Source: Methylacidiphilum sp. Yel (lineage in GTDB: Bacteria; Verrucomicrobiota; Verrucomicrobiia; Methylacidiphilales; Methylacidiphilaceae). Taken from it: 64,000 nucleotides of DNA. The notes beneath the pieces were generated by a model. It searched no databases. It had not been told where the DNA came from and saw only the letters and a program-made list of their open reading frames with translations. This document shows positions 7,926-16,386 of this stretch, piece after piece; positions within the stretch are counted from its first letter, which is position 1; each line of letters opens with the position of its first letter. Both the position numbers and the translations under genes were made by a program. The stretch spans positions 1 through 64,000 of the forward strand of contig NZ_LXQB01000029.1 in NCBI RefSeq assembly GCF_004421185.1, given 5' to 3'.

Positions 7926-9321
7926 AAACGGCATTTTGGTTAATGCAGCTGGGAAAACGGAAATGGACATAGGGGTAGAAGCGGGGAAAATCGTTGCGTT
8001 AGGGAAAAATCTTTCTGGACGAAAAACCATTGATGCGAGCGGAAAGTATCTGATTCCTGGAGGAATAGACGTTCACACCCATCTTGAAACAGTATTTGGG
8101 GGAAGCCAAACTGCAGATGATTTCTTCTCTGGTCATCTTGGGGCAATTGCTGGAGGAACAACCTCCCACATTAATTTTTGTTTTCCAGATCCTGGCCAAA
8201 GTCTCCTTGCCACTCTAGCCAATTGGCAACAGAAAGTCCGGTCGAAATCCCTTATTGATTATGGGTTTCATTTGGTGATTCGTGAAGAAAGCCATTTAGA
8301 AGAATTACCAATGCTTCTTGAAAAAGGAGTAAGCAGCATCAAATGCTTTCTTGCCTACAAAGATACCGTGCAAATCGATGAAGAGCTTTTTTTTAAAACG
8401 GTTGAAAAAGCGAAGGAGCATGGTCTTTTGACCATGGTGCATGCTGAAAATGGAAACATCATTGATTATCTTGTTAAGAAGGCCCTTGCCAAAGAGTTAA
8501 TCTCTCCTATATTTCATGCTCGGACCAGACCTCCTGAATTAGAATCCCAATCCATCCACTTTGCCGCTTCAGTTGCTTCTATGCTTCATGCACCCTTATA
8601 CATTGTTCATGTAAGCTCGACAAAGGGACTCGAGGAAATCCGAAGGGCCAAAGAAAGAGGGACCAATCTATGGGCTGAAACTTGCCCTCAATACCTCTTC
8701 TTTACCGAGGCAGATTTAGAAAGAAAGGGTCACACACCCGGCTTAGAACATTTCGAAGGAGCTAAATGGATATGCTCTCCTCCATTAAGAAAACAAGAGG
8801 ATCAAATAGCTCTATGGGAGGGACTTCTTCTGGGCCTAATCGATGTGGTTTCGACTGATCACTGTTCGTTTCATTTCTTATCCCAGAAGACACGAGGCCT
8901 ATCCGATTTTTCAAAAATCCCCAATGGCGTTCCGGGCATAGAAGAAAGAATGGCCTTATTATTTCATTATGGCTGTAATCAAAGAAACCTCCCAATGGAA
9001 AAATTTGTAAGCCTTACGGCTGAGATGCCTGCCTTCCTTTTTGGTTTAGAGGGAAAAAAAGGAAGGCTAGCTGAAGGATACGATGCTGACATTGTCTTAT
9101 GGGATCCAAACAAAAGACGAATCCTGTCTGTGGGTTCCCATCACATTCAGCTAGATTATAACCTCTATGAAGGCTTTACAATTAAAGGTGGAGCAGAAAT
9201 GGTCATGCTCAGAGGCAATATTATTTATGCAAACGGCCAATTTTCTGTCGAACAAGGAAATGGCAAATATCTTTTCCGATCTTCCTATAAGCATTCTTTA
9301 AACCATGATGCTAAATCCTAA
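7909..9321 (+). CDS. hydA: Dihydropyrimidinase (D-hydantoinase)
   Basis: 470 residues, a cyclic amidohydrolase opening dihydrouracil or dihydrothymine to the N-carbamoyl beta-amino acid. Metal ligands are visible: His56 and His58 in 'GGIDVHTHLE', the lysine to be carboxylated (Lys145 in 'SIKCFLAYK'), His178 in 'MVHAEN', His in 'LYIVHVSS', and Asp in 'STDHCS'. Length matches the family (about 460-480). The start ATG lies inside the 3' end of preA, and its own end overlaps the next gene by 17 bases. The operon context favours dihydropyrimidinase over hydantoinase or allantoinase. Confidence 0.88.
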   Translation: MDVVIKNGILVNAAGKTEMDIGVEAGKIVALGKNLSGRKTIDASGKYLIPGGIDVHTHLETVFGGSQTADDFFSGHLGAIAGGTTSHINFCFPDPGQSLLATLANWQQKVRSKSLIDYGFHLVIREESHLEELPMLLEKGVSSIKCFLAYKDTVQIDEELFFKTVEKAKEHGLLTMVHAENGNIIDYLVKKALAKELISPIFHARTRPPELESQSIHFAASVASMLHAPLYIVHVSSTKGLEEIRRAKERGTNLWAETCPQYLFFTEADLERKGHTPGLEHFEGAKWICSPPLRKQEDQIALWEGLLLGLIDVVSTDHCSFHFLSQKTRGLSDFSKIPNGVPGIEERMALLFHYGCNQRNLPMEKFVSLTAEMPAFLFGLEGKKGRLAEGYDADIVLWDPNKRRILSVGSHHIQLDYNLYEGFTIKGGAEMVMLRGNIIYANGQFSVEQGNGKYLFRSSYKHSLNHDAKS

Positions 9322-10549
9322 AAGAACCATTGCTGAACTGTTGGAATTAAAAGCACTGACCGACAATGGATTGGGGGCTCAAAGGGTGGCTTTTAGTCCC
9401 GGTTGGCAAAAGGCTAGAAAATGGTTTCTCAACAAAGTCCAACAGTTTCCTTTTACAACTGAAATGGACGCCGCCGGAAATCTATGGGTAAAAATTCAGG
9501 GACAAAGGCCAGAAGAACTTTGGATTGGTGGACATTTGGATTCTGTTCCCTCTGGAGGATGGCTCGATGGAGTGTTTGATTTGCTGGCCGGGCTAGAAGT
9601 CCTAAGAACCTATACTTCGGTCAAGCCTCCGGTGACACTTTGTTTAGTAGATTGGGCAGACGAAGAAGGGAGTCGATTTGGCAGAAGCCTCTTTGGTTCC
9701 AGTGCGGTCTCAGGCAGTTTAAAAAAAGAAGAGCTCTTTTCATTAAAAGATGCCTCTGGTCTTTCTCTTGCTGAGGTCTTAGAGGCTTACGGGTTATCGG
9801 CCAACAAAGTGGGGGAAGCGGCTAAGCTTAAAAACAAAGCCGTAGCGTATCTGGAAGTGCATATCGAACAGGGGCCCATCTTAGAAAAGTTGTCTGTACC
9901 ACTTGGAGCTGTCCTTGGGACCGCTGGGGTAGAACGACACAGACTGGTCTTTAGGGGTCAGACAAATCATAGTGGCGCAACCCCAATGAGGCTTAGAAAA
10001 GATGCTTTCGTAGGGGCGGCTCGCCTGGTCACTTTTTTACGTTCCGTTGCGAATCGTTATCAAGGGGTTGCAACGGCTGGCTGTTGTGAACTCGAACCTG
10101 GGATTCCAACGGCCATTCCAGGCGTTTGCCGACTGACCATAGAGGAACGCAACCTAGATAAAACGAACTTAGAGAAAATGTGGGAAGAGACGGTTAAAGA
10201 AGCCCAAAAGATTGCTAATGAAGAAAATCTAAAGCTTGAAGCAGAACCGCTTCTTAGGATAGAACCCGTGAGGTTTCATCCTCAACTTGTGGAGCTTTGC
10301 AAAGAATCGATTCGCGAGGTTTGTTCAAAAGTACATTTGCTAGGATCAGGTCCCCTTCATGATGCTTCTGAAATTGCCAAAGCAGGGATTCCTACTGCGA
10401 TGATGTTCGTGCAGAGTAAAGAGGGAATATCTCATAGTCCTAAAGAAGACTCAGCAATAGAACATTTAGAAATGGCCGTTGTCGCTTTCGAAAAGTGGGT
10501 GAAAAAAACGATCCATTGGCTGCTTCAGAAACTCCCAGAGAAAGCGTAG
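9305..10549 (+). CDS. Zn-dependent N-carbamoyl-amino acid hydrolase (beta-ureidopropionase type)
   Basis: 414 residues of the M20 amidohydrolase family that includes allantoate amidohydrolase, L-carbamoylase and bacterial beta-ureidopropionase. Metal-site motifs: 'IGGHLDSVPSGG' (His77), 'GWLDGVFD' (Asp88), 'WADEEGSRFG' (Glu120/121) and 'HIEQGP'; the dimerisation segment has 'TNHSGATPM'. It should release CO2, ammonia and beta-alanine from N-carbamoyl-beta-alanine, the last step of the route encoded by the three upstream genes. Two adjacent ATGs (9305, 9308) are possible starts. Allantoate or hydantoin use cannot be excluded by sequence alone, but preTA upstream argues for pyrimidines. Confidence 0.83.
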   Translation: MMLNPKRTIAELLELKALTDNGLGAQRVAFSPGWQKARKWFLNKVQQFPFTTEMDAAGNLWVKIQGQRPEELWIGGHLDSVPSGGWLDGVFDLLAGLEVLRTYTSVKPPVTLCLVDWADEEGSRFGRSLFGSSAVSGSLKKEELFSLKDASGLSLAEVLEAYGLSANKVGEAAKLKNKAVAYLEVHIEQGPILEKLSVPLGAVLGTAGVERHRLVFRGQTNHSGATPMRLRKDAFVGAARLVTFLRSVANRYQGVATAGCCELEPGIPTAIPGVCRLTIEERNLDKTNLEKMWEETVKEAQKIANEENLKLEAEPLLRIEPVRFHPQLVELCKESIREVCSKVHLLGSGPLHDASEIAKAGIPTAMMFVQSKEGISHSPKEDSAIEHLEMAVVAFEKWVKKTIHWLLQKLPEKA

Positions 10550-10582
10550 AAAATAAGAAGGAAACATTCTTAACCACCTTCT

Positions 10583-11224
10583 CTAACTGGAAATATCAGT
10601 TGGGTTAGCAGCCGCTTTTTTCTGATAATGCTTTAGGTGAAACTGAACAGGAATAATAACTTTTGATTCGACGGAGTGTTTCCCCTTTTTTGCTGGATGT
10701 AATTTCCATCTTTTAACGGCGTTGAGAGCCAATCGATCAAGCTCGGCATCACCAGAGGACTTATAGAGAGCCGTGGATTTCACATGCCCAGTTGCCGAAA
10801 CTTCAGCAAGAATATAGCAAACAACTGCTTCCTTCTGGAGATGAGAATCGACTTTATGGGATCCTGACCGCAGAGGAGGATTGAATCTAACGCAAATGAT
10901 TTTCCGGCGGATCCGGTTTGAATGATTCGCTTCTTTTGAGAATTTCCATTTTCTTGCAGACAGGAGGGCTGTTTCATCCAGCTCGGGATACCCTGAAGAC
11001 TTATATATAGAAGCGGATTTGACAAATCCATCAGGAGCAATCTCCACCAAAATATAAACTTTTCGATGCTCTCTTTTTCGGTGTCTTGTAAATTGATAGC
11101 TGTCGGAATTTTGGCCTGCATTTGAAGCTTCTAAACTGGCTAGATTTTGGGATTGGGCCACAGAAGAAAAGAGGAGCAACAAATAAAAAAAAGAAAAAAA
11201 AAGAAACTTTTGGATAGAAGTCAC
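10583..11224 (-). CDS. Exported protein with two TonB C-terminal-like domains
   Basis: I chose the GTG at 11224, which gives a clean signal peptide (FLFFSFFYLLLLFSSVAQS) and has GGAA close upstream; a longer frame to 11299 begins with TTG and has no ribosome site. Two repeats follow, each with the TonB_C signature 'G.VKS..[IL]YKSSG..ELD..AL.....WK'. TonB_C domains normally occur once, at the end of an anchored protein with a proline-rich linker. Here there is no such linker and two domains stand side by side. A role in outer-membrane energy coupling or envelope binding is likely but unproven. It converges with the pyrimidine operon. Confidence 0.7.
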   Translation of the reverse strand: MTSIQKFLFFSFFYLLLLFSSVAQSQNLASLEASNAGQNSDSYQFTRHRKREHRKVYILVEIAPDGFVKSASIYKSSGYPELDETALLSARKWKFSKEANHSNRIRRKIICVRFNPPLRSGSHKVDSHLQKEAVVCYILAEVSATGHVKSTALYKSSGDAELDRLALNAVKRWKLHPAKKGKHSVESKVIIPVQFHLKHYQKKAAANPTDISS

Positions 11225-11398
11225 TTCCAATTCTTTAAAAGAAAAATAATTTTTAGAATTACAAAGAAGCTCAATAAAGTACTTTTCCAAGGAAAGCAAT
11301 CAAAAAAGGAAAAACTTTCTAGAGCGCTTCGTAGTCTTACCGATCACATGATCCACTACTGACAGCTTCTTGTAATGTGTCTTGAAAAAAAAGACATT

Positions 11399-11644
11399 CC
11401 TTTAACTTTGCTTAAAAATTGAATAGACCGCATCAAAGCCCCATTACTTATAGGCCAAGGAGAAAACGATGTTCGTGTTAAAAAAATGGAAAGCGACCAA
11501 ATCGTTGAGGCTTTAAGAAAGAAAGGACAAACTGTTGAATATCTTATTTTTCAAGATCAAGGACATGATTTTCTCAATCCAGCTAATAGACTGCAATTCT
11601 TTGAAGCTGTGGAAGTTTTTCTCAATAAGTATCTAGGAAAATGA
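11399..11644 (+). pseudogene. C-terminal relic of a prolyl oligopeptidase-type S9 peptidase
   Basis: Translation from 11399 gives PLTLLKN, an in-frame TGA at 11420, then IDRIKAPLLIGQGEND and continues open to 11644. The downstream part includes the catalytic Asp (GQGEND) and His (DQGHDF) segments and the usual 'NRLQFFEAVEVFLNKYL' ending of S9 peptidases. Only about 80 of the usual 600-plus codons remain; the catalytic Ser region and everything upstream are missing. Base composition matches the neighbours, so this looks like decay of a resident gene, not a recent insertion. Confidence 0.75.
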
Positions 11645-11721
11645 CACCTATTTTTTTCTATGGTACAGAAGGGGTGGTATGAACAACCCCCAAAAGCATC
11701 CTTGCTTTGCCTTATTTTCTT

Positions 11722-12696
11722 TTAGAGCTTGACCCAACAATAGGGTTTTCCCTTTTCCCAGTAGATTTTAGTTCCAAAAGGCCTGCATAAAGATATCATT
11801 CTTTCGATAATTTCTTCTGCCTCTCTACCCCTAGCTTTTTGGGCTTTGAAATTGGCTATAACCACAGGGAAAAGCCGAAGAGAAACTAGTTTTTTCCCTT
11901 CCAATATTAAAAGAAAAACAAAGCTCCAATCGTTTCTAAAATATGGATCTACCATGTAATCATCAATAAAATCGCCACAGGAATAGAGAATTAAGGAATG
12001 ATGAAAAATCTCTATGGCACGAAAAACATGCGGGGAATGACCAAAGACAACATCGGCCCCTTCTTCTATTAATTTATGCGCAAAATCGATATGCTCCGTT
12101 GGCACTTCAAAGCCCCAATTAGGGCCCCAATGTGCCGAAACGATGAGGAAATCTACTTTTGTTTTTGTTTCTTTGACAAGCTCGAAAAGCGTCTGAGCTC
12201 TTGGATCATCGAGTTGTACAGGAACATAATGAATGCCCGCTTCTTCTGAAGCTTCCCAGGAAGGTTCATTATCAGTAAAAGCAAGAAAGCCTATTTTTAA
12301 ACGTTGAATCTGATCAATTGCTGGGAGCCGACTTTCTTCTAGGTTTACTCCCGCCCCACTATGCAGAATACCAGCAGCATCAAGATAATCCAGCATTTCG
12401 CACAAAGCCTTTTTGCCAAAGTCAAGCACATGGTTATTAGCAAGAGAGACTACCCGAATGCCGGCATCTTTGAGCACTTCAATGTTTTTAACTGCTGATT
12501 TAAAACGAAAAACTTTTGGCGGCAGCTCATAAAACTCCGTTTGGTCAGTAAACACACATTCTAGATTGCAGCCTTTCCAATCCGCGCATCGGAAAAGAGA
12601 AAGAAGATCACCCCATGGGTAAGAAGAATCCACTACTTCTAATAGCTCATCAACGAGCCTTCCAAGCATGACATCACCCACCAAAATTATCCTCAT
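11722..12696 (-). CDS. CapA-family metallophosphatase-like protein
   Basis: 324 residues of the CapA/PgsA family (PGA_cap). Seen: 'VGDVMLGR' at the N-terminus, 'NLECVFTD' (family N-L-E), 'VVSLANNHVLDFG' with the conserved Asn-Asn-His, 'SAHWGPNWGFEVP' and 'VVFGHSPHVFRAIEIF'. These are metal-binding residues of the calcineurin-like fold. Members occur in poly-gamma-glutamate capsule loci and often as stand-alone genes of unknown substrate. No capsule genes are adjacent, so the substrate is open. No signal peptide is seen. Confidence 0.85.
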   Translation of the reverse strand: MRIILVGDVMLGRLVDELLEVVDSSYPWGDLLSLFRCADWKGCNLECVFTDQTEFYELPPKVFRFKSAVKNIEVLKDAGIRVVSLANNHVLDFGKKALCEMLDYLDAAGILHSGAGVNLEESRLPAIDQIQRLKIGFLAFTDNEPSWEASEEAGIHYVPVQLDDPRAQTLFELVKETKTKVDFLIVSAHWGPNWGFEVPTEHIDFAHKLIEEGADVVFGHSPHVFRAIEIFHHSLILYSCGDFIDDYMVDPYFRNDWSFVFLLILEGKKLVSLRLFPVVIANFKAQKARGREAEEIIERMISLCRPFGTKIYWEKGKPYCWVKL

Positions 12697-13107
12697 GCCC
12701 TTTTGCTCTGTCAGCAGTAGGGTTTCAGAAGAAGAAGCGGCTTTTCAGTACCAGAAAGCACCTCCTCTCACTATATTCTGTACTATTTTATCCCCTATTG
12801 TCTCCTAGCTAAGATATTCTGACATATTCCATGGAACTGATAAAGAAAGAATAGACAACAAAAAGACAATGAGGGAGCTGCTCTTAGAGATGCGGTTGCA
12901 GGAAGCTTCAGCGGGAACAGAACTTATAGCCAGATTTTTATAGATTGATTGATGTTTTTTCGTTTTATTGTTTTGAACGGAATGCTCCTCCTTTGATCTA
13001 ACTAAAAAACCTTTGCTGTAGAATAAGCTATTTAAAGAACCTCCATTAAAGAATTGCCAGAAGAGAAAAAGAATATTATATCACATTCACTATAGAGATA
13101 ATAGAGA
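12697..13107. other. Intergenic region, 411 bases, between divergent genes
   Basis: No gene or known riboswitch is apparent. It must contain promoters for the CapA-like gene (minus) and the TSUP transporter (plus), but I cannot pick a confident -35/-10 pair. Confidence 0.35.
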
Positions 13108-13854
13108 ATGAAATTTTATCTTATAGGTTTTTTTGTTGCCTTTTTAATTGGATTGACTGGGGTCGGAGGGGGAACGATAACCGTGCCTCTGCTTATCCTT
13201 CTGGGGATAGAGCCTACCATAGCTATTGGAATTTCTCTTGGATTTTCTGCGTTGATTAAGATCCCAAGCTCCATGATTTACTTTTTTAAGGGGCATATCG
13301 ATAAGAAAACATTATTTTATCTTTCCCTTGGTGGAATTCCCGGCGTTGTGCTTGGATCTTTGATTTTACGGAAAATTTATCAGCAGGATCATCTTAAATC
13401 GATTATGCTTCTGCTCATTGGAGTTATCATTGTAATCTCTTCCCTCGTTAACTTGTGGCATACGATAAAGGATTACAGACCAACGACAAACAAGTATACG
13501 CTATTACTGCCTTTCTGTGCTTTTTTAATTGGTTTTGAAGTAGGCACTTTTTCTTCTGGAGCCGGTGCGCTTGGAACACTCCTGCTCTTAAGCTTGACGA
13601 CCTTAAGCCCCAGTGATGTTGTGGGGACAGACATCGCCTTTGGACTTATTCTTTCCTTGATCGGAGGTGGTATCCATCTATTTCAAGGACTAAGCGACTC
13701 GAGTATCATCTTCAAAATGGTTATGGGAGGCATTTTTGGTGCTATCGGCGGGGCTTATGCCTGCATGATTTTCCCTAAAAAACCAGCACGCATCTTTCTC
13801 CTTATTTGGCTCATTTTCATTGGTGCTATGCTCTTTTATAGATCGCTTCGCTAA
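13108..13854 (+). CDS. TSUP (TauE/SafE) family membrane transporter
   Basis: 248 residues with about eight hydrophobic segments. The family signature is seen twice: 'FLIGLTGVGGGTITVPLL' at the N-terminus and 'FEVGTFSSGAGALGTLLLL' in the second half, each followed by a 'G.S..FS' or 'VVGTDIAFGL' stretch. TSUP proteins export or import small anions such as sulfite, sulfoacetate or other organosulfur compounds across the inner membrane. Length fits the family (about 250). There is no sulfur gene nearby, so the substrate cannot be named. Confidence 0.85.
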   Translation: MKFYLIGFFVAFLIGLTGVGGGTITVPLLILLGIEPTIAIGISLGFSALIKIPSSMIYFFKGHIDKKTLFYLSLGGIPGVVLGSLILRKIYQQDHLKSIMLLLIGVIIVISSLVNLWHTIKDYRPTTNKYTLLLPFCAFLIGFEVGTFSSGAGALGTLLLLSLTTLSPSDVVGTDIAFGLILSLIGGGIHLFQGLSDSSIIFKMVMGGIFGAIGGAYACMIFPKKPARIFLLIWLIFIGAMLFYRSLR

Positions 13855-14024
13855 CTCTGCTTTCTTTTCTTCCTAAACCAATGGGGAATGTCTTCTGGGC
13901 TAAGAGCCAGTTTTTGTTCCTGTAACATATAGTAGCCTCTGAGCTTAATTCTCACCGAAGGCCACCAGTTTAGCTTGCCTGATTGCTCAGCTTGCCAAGA
14001 GTAAGGGCACAGCTTAATAAGCAA
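13851..14024 (-). pseudogene. Short, possibly degraded coding sequence downstream of prk
   Basis: From a TTG at 14024 the minus strand encodes 57 residues of protein-like composition, rich in Trp, Tyr and Lys, with 'KLNWWPSVRIKLRGYYM' and 'LSPEDIPHWFRKKRK'. AAGGAAG lies 12 bases before the TTG. The frame upstream, after a single TGA, continues with protein-like 'GPKRGTFKEAA', so this may be the end of a gene broken by a stop. It ends antisense on the stop of the TSUP gene. I know no family for it. Confidence 0.35.
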
Positions 14025-14088
14025 GTCTCAAGCCGCTTCCTTAAAAGTACCACGCTTAGGCCCTGCCACAAGCTCTAGGGAATAAAGT

Positions 14089-14964
14089 TTATGAACTAAG
14101 CTTTTTCCTATGCATCAGCTGCCAGATCATCGGGGTAAATATCAACTCAATAGCCAGAGGCATTTTCGATCCTGGGCATACGATGGTATTAGGCCTCGAC
14201 ATAAAGGAATCCTTCAGCATGGATAATAGGTAGGGAAAATCAATTCCTTTGGGGTTTCGAAAACGAATGACAAGCATGCTCTCATCCGGAGAAGGAATGT
14301 CACGAGCTATAAAAGGATTCGAAGTATCCACAATCGGCACCCTTTGAAAATTCACAGCCGTATGGGAAAACTGTGGACAGATATAGTTCACATAATCAGG
14401 CATTCTCCGCAATATCGTATGTACGATATCTTCATGCGCATAGCCTCTTTCTTTCTTATCCCGATGCATTTTCTGTATCCACTCTAGATTGATAATGGGC
14501 ACAATCCCAATGGGAAGATCCGTGTATTGGACGATGTTGACTTTATCGGTAACCAGTGCGCCATGCAGTCCTTCATAGAACAGCAAGTCAGTTCCCTCTG
14601 GAATCTCTTCCCATGGAGTAAAAGTACCTGGTTTTTGGCCATATGGGGCCGCTTCTTCTTCATTATGTAAGTATTTTCGGTATTTGCCTCTACCTGTTTG
14701 GCCATACTCTCTAAAAAGAGCTTCTAGCTCTTCAAAAAGATTGGCCTCCGGTCCAAAATGGCTGAAATGGGGATTTCCCTTCTTTTCCATTTCTTCCATT
14801 TTGGCGCGCATTTCCTGCCGGTCATACCTGTGAAAAGCATCGCCTTCAATGATAAAAGCATTAATCTTTTCCCTCCGGAAAATATGCTGAAAAGCAACTT
14901 TTACGGTAGAAGTACCAGCTCCAGAAGAGCCTGTAATGGAGATGATAGGATGTTTAGAAGACAT
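14089..14964 (-). CDS. prk: Phosphoribulokinase
   Basis: 291 residues, the length and style of the proteobacterial (octameric) phosphoribulokinase. Walker A is 'TGSSGAGTST' (residues 11-20); 'EGDAFHRYDR' holds the catalytic Asp and substrate residues, followed by 'NPHFSHFGPEAN' and 'LLFYEGLHGA'. It phosphorylates ribulose 5-phosphate to ribulose 1,5-bisphosphate, the step unique to the Calvin cycle. fbp lies immediately upstream on the same strand, so the two form a Calvin-cycle pair. RuBisCO genes are not in the window. Confidence 0.93.
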   Translation of the reverse strand: MSSKHPIISITGSSGAGTSTVKVAFQHIFRREKINAFIIEGDAFHRYDRQEMRAKMEEMEKKGNPHFSHFGPEANLFEELEALFREYGQTGRGKYRKYLHNEEEAAPYGQKPGTFTPWEEIPEGTDLLFYEGLHGALVTDKVNIVQYTDLPIGIVPIINLEWIQKMHRDKKERGYAHEDIVHTILRRMPDYVNYICPQFSHTAVNFQRVPIVDTSNPFIARDIPSPDESMLVIRFRNPKGIDFPYLLSMLKDSFMSRPNTIVCPGSKMPLAIELIFTPMIWQLMHRKKLSS

Positions 14965-14988
14965 AGAGCTAATTACTATCCATTCTGG

Positions 14989-16059
14989 TTAATCAGTTCG
15001 AAAAAGGGATCTGGTAGAAAAAAGTGGAGAATCAAATTCGGTTAGTTTGCCGCTATCATAATCATAGTGATACTGGTTGAGCCGCTCGACCTCTTCTTTT
15101 GATCCAAGAATGACAGGGATCCTTTGATGTAGGCTTTGAGGTACAATGTCTAGAATACACTCTCTCCCTGTAGAGATCATTCCACCGGCTTGTTCGACAA
15201 TGAAACCCATTGGATTAGCCTCATAGAGAAGACGGAGTCTGCCTGGCTTAGAAAGGTCTTTTGTATCCCTTGGATACATAAAAAGACCGCCGCGGATAAG
15301 GATTCTATAGACTTCGGCCACCATAGAAGCAATCCAACGCATGTTAAAATCCTTTCCTCTTGGGCCAGTCTTTCCTTTAATACACTCCTCGACATATCTT
15401 TTAACGGGAGGCTCCCAAAATCTTTCATTCGAAGCATTGATAGCAAATTCCTTTGTCGATTGAACAATACGCATATTCGGATGGGTTAAAGTGAAAATGC
15501 CCACCTCTCGATCAAGGGTAAATCCATGGACTCCGTTGCCAACCGTCAAAATAAGCATGACCGTTGGGCCATAGAGGGTAAACCCAGCTGCCACCTGCTC
15601 TCTGCCAGGTCTTAGGAAATGATGCTCTTTCAACGGCTCCTTATCAGCTGGCCCTTTTAAAATAGAGAAAATAGACCCAACGGTTAAATTCAAATCCAAA
15701 TTGGAAGAACCATCTAGTGGGTCGAAAATAAGAAGATATTTTCCTTTTTTATGTTCAGGAGGAATAATGTAGGGCTGTTCCATTTCTTCAGAAACCATAC
15801 CTTGTAGCTGATCTCCCTCCTGACATATTTTTAAGAAAATGTCGTTGGCAATGACATCCAAAGGTTTCTGCTCTTCACCCTGGACATTGACCGATACATT
15901 GACTTCCATGGTGTTGAGCCTGCCTCTAGAGACAGCCGCAGCCACATATTTGCAAGCACTTTCAATATCATTGATCAACGAAGCTAGTTCTGGATCAATG
16001 GCACCTTCTTTCCGCTGTTCTAACAAAAATTTACTCAACGTGACTCTGTGATAACTCAT
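14989..16059 (-). CDS. fbp: Class I fructose-1,6-bisphosphatase
   Basis: 356 residues. The metal and substrate motifs are present: 'LLIFDPLDGSSNLDLN' (signature DPLDGSSN), 'GFTLDREVG', 'RYVEECIKG' and 'RLLYEANPMGFIVEQAGG'. It removes the C1 phosphate of fructose 1,6-bisphosphate, regenerating pentose precursors in the Calvin cycle and supplying hexose in gluconeogenesis. I chose the ATG at 16059 (protein begins MSYHRVTL); a TTG two codons upstream gives no better ribosome site. It precedes prk by 24 bases in the same direction, which suggests joint transcription. Confidence 0.93.
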   Translation of the reverse strand: MSYHRVTLSKFLLEQRKEGAIDPELASLINDIESACKYVAAAVSRGRLNTMEVNVSVNVQGEEQKPLDVIANDIFLKICQEGDQLQGMVSEEMEQPYIIPPEHKKGKYLLIFDPLDGSSNLDLNLTVGSIFSILKGPADKEPLKEHHFLRPGREQVAAGFTLYGPTVMLILTVGNGVHGFTLDREVGIFTLTHPNMRIVQSTKEFAINASNERFWEPPVKRYVEECIKGKTGPRGKDFNMRWIASMVAEVYRILIRGGLFMYPRDTKDLSKPGRLRLLYEANPMGFIVEQAGGMISTGRECILDIVPQSLHQRIPVILGSKEEVERLNQYHYDYDSGKLTEFDSPLFSTRSLFRTD

Positions 16060-16386
16060 AGCCAATTTGCTTCTATTTAAATAATTTGCACTTATGCTTA
16101 CAAAGAAATACCCCTTCTTTCAATAAAAAAGAAGACTCCTTTTTTATTAATTTTCTCTCTTTAAAACGATCTGGCTAGAAAAAAATTGAAGAGCAACAAA
16201 TTCTTCTTATTATCTCTTGTCATTACATATTGGTATCTTTTATGATCGTACCCAAAAGAATAAAATCTTTCTTGGATCAGAAAGGCAAAAAGATAAAAAC
16301 CGATATTTTTTAGCTGTAAAATTCGCTTCAAAGAGCTCTTTATATAGAGATAATGCAATAAAAAATCATTGGGCTAGGACCAGAAC
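16060..16386. other. Divergent promoter region between fbp and the TolC-like gene
   Basis: AT-rich, 327 bases, no gene. It should contain the promoters of fbp-prk (minus) and of the efflux operon (plus). I see no clear operator repeat. Confidence 0.4.
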
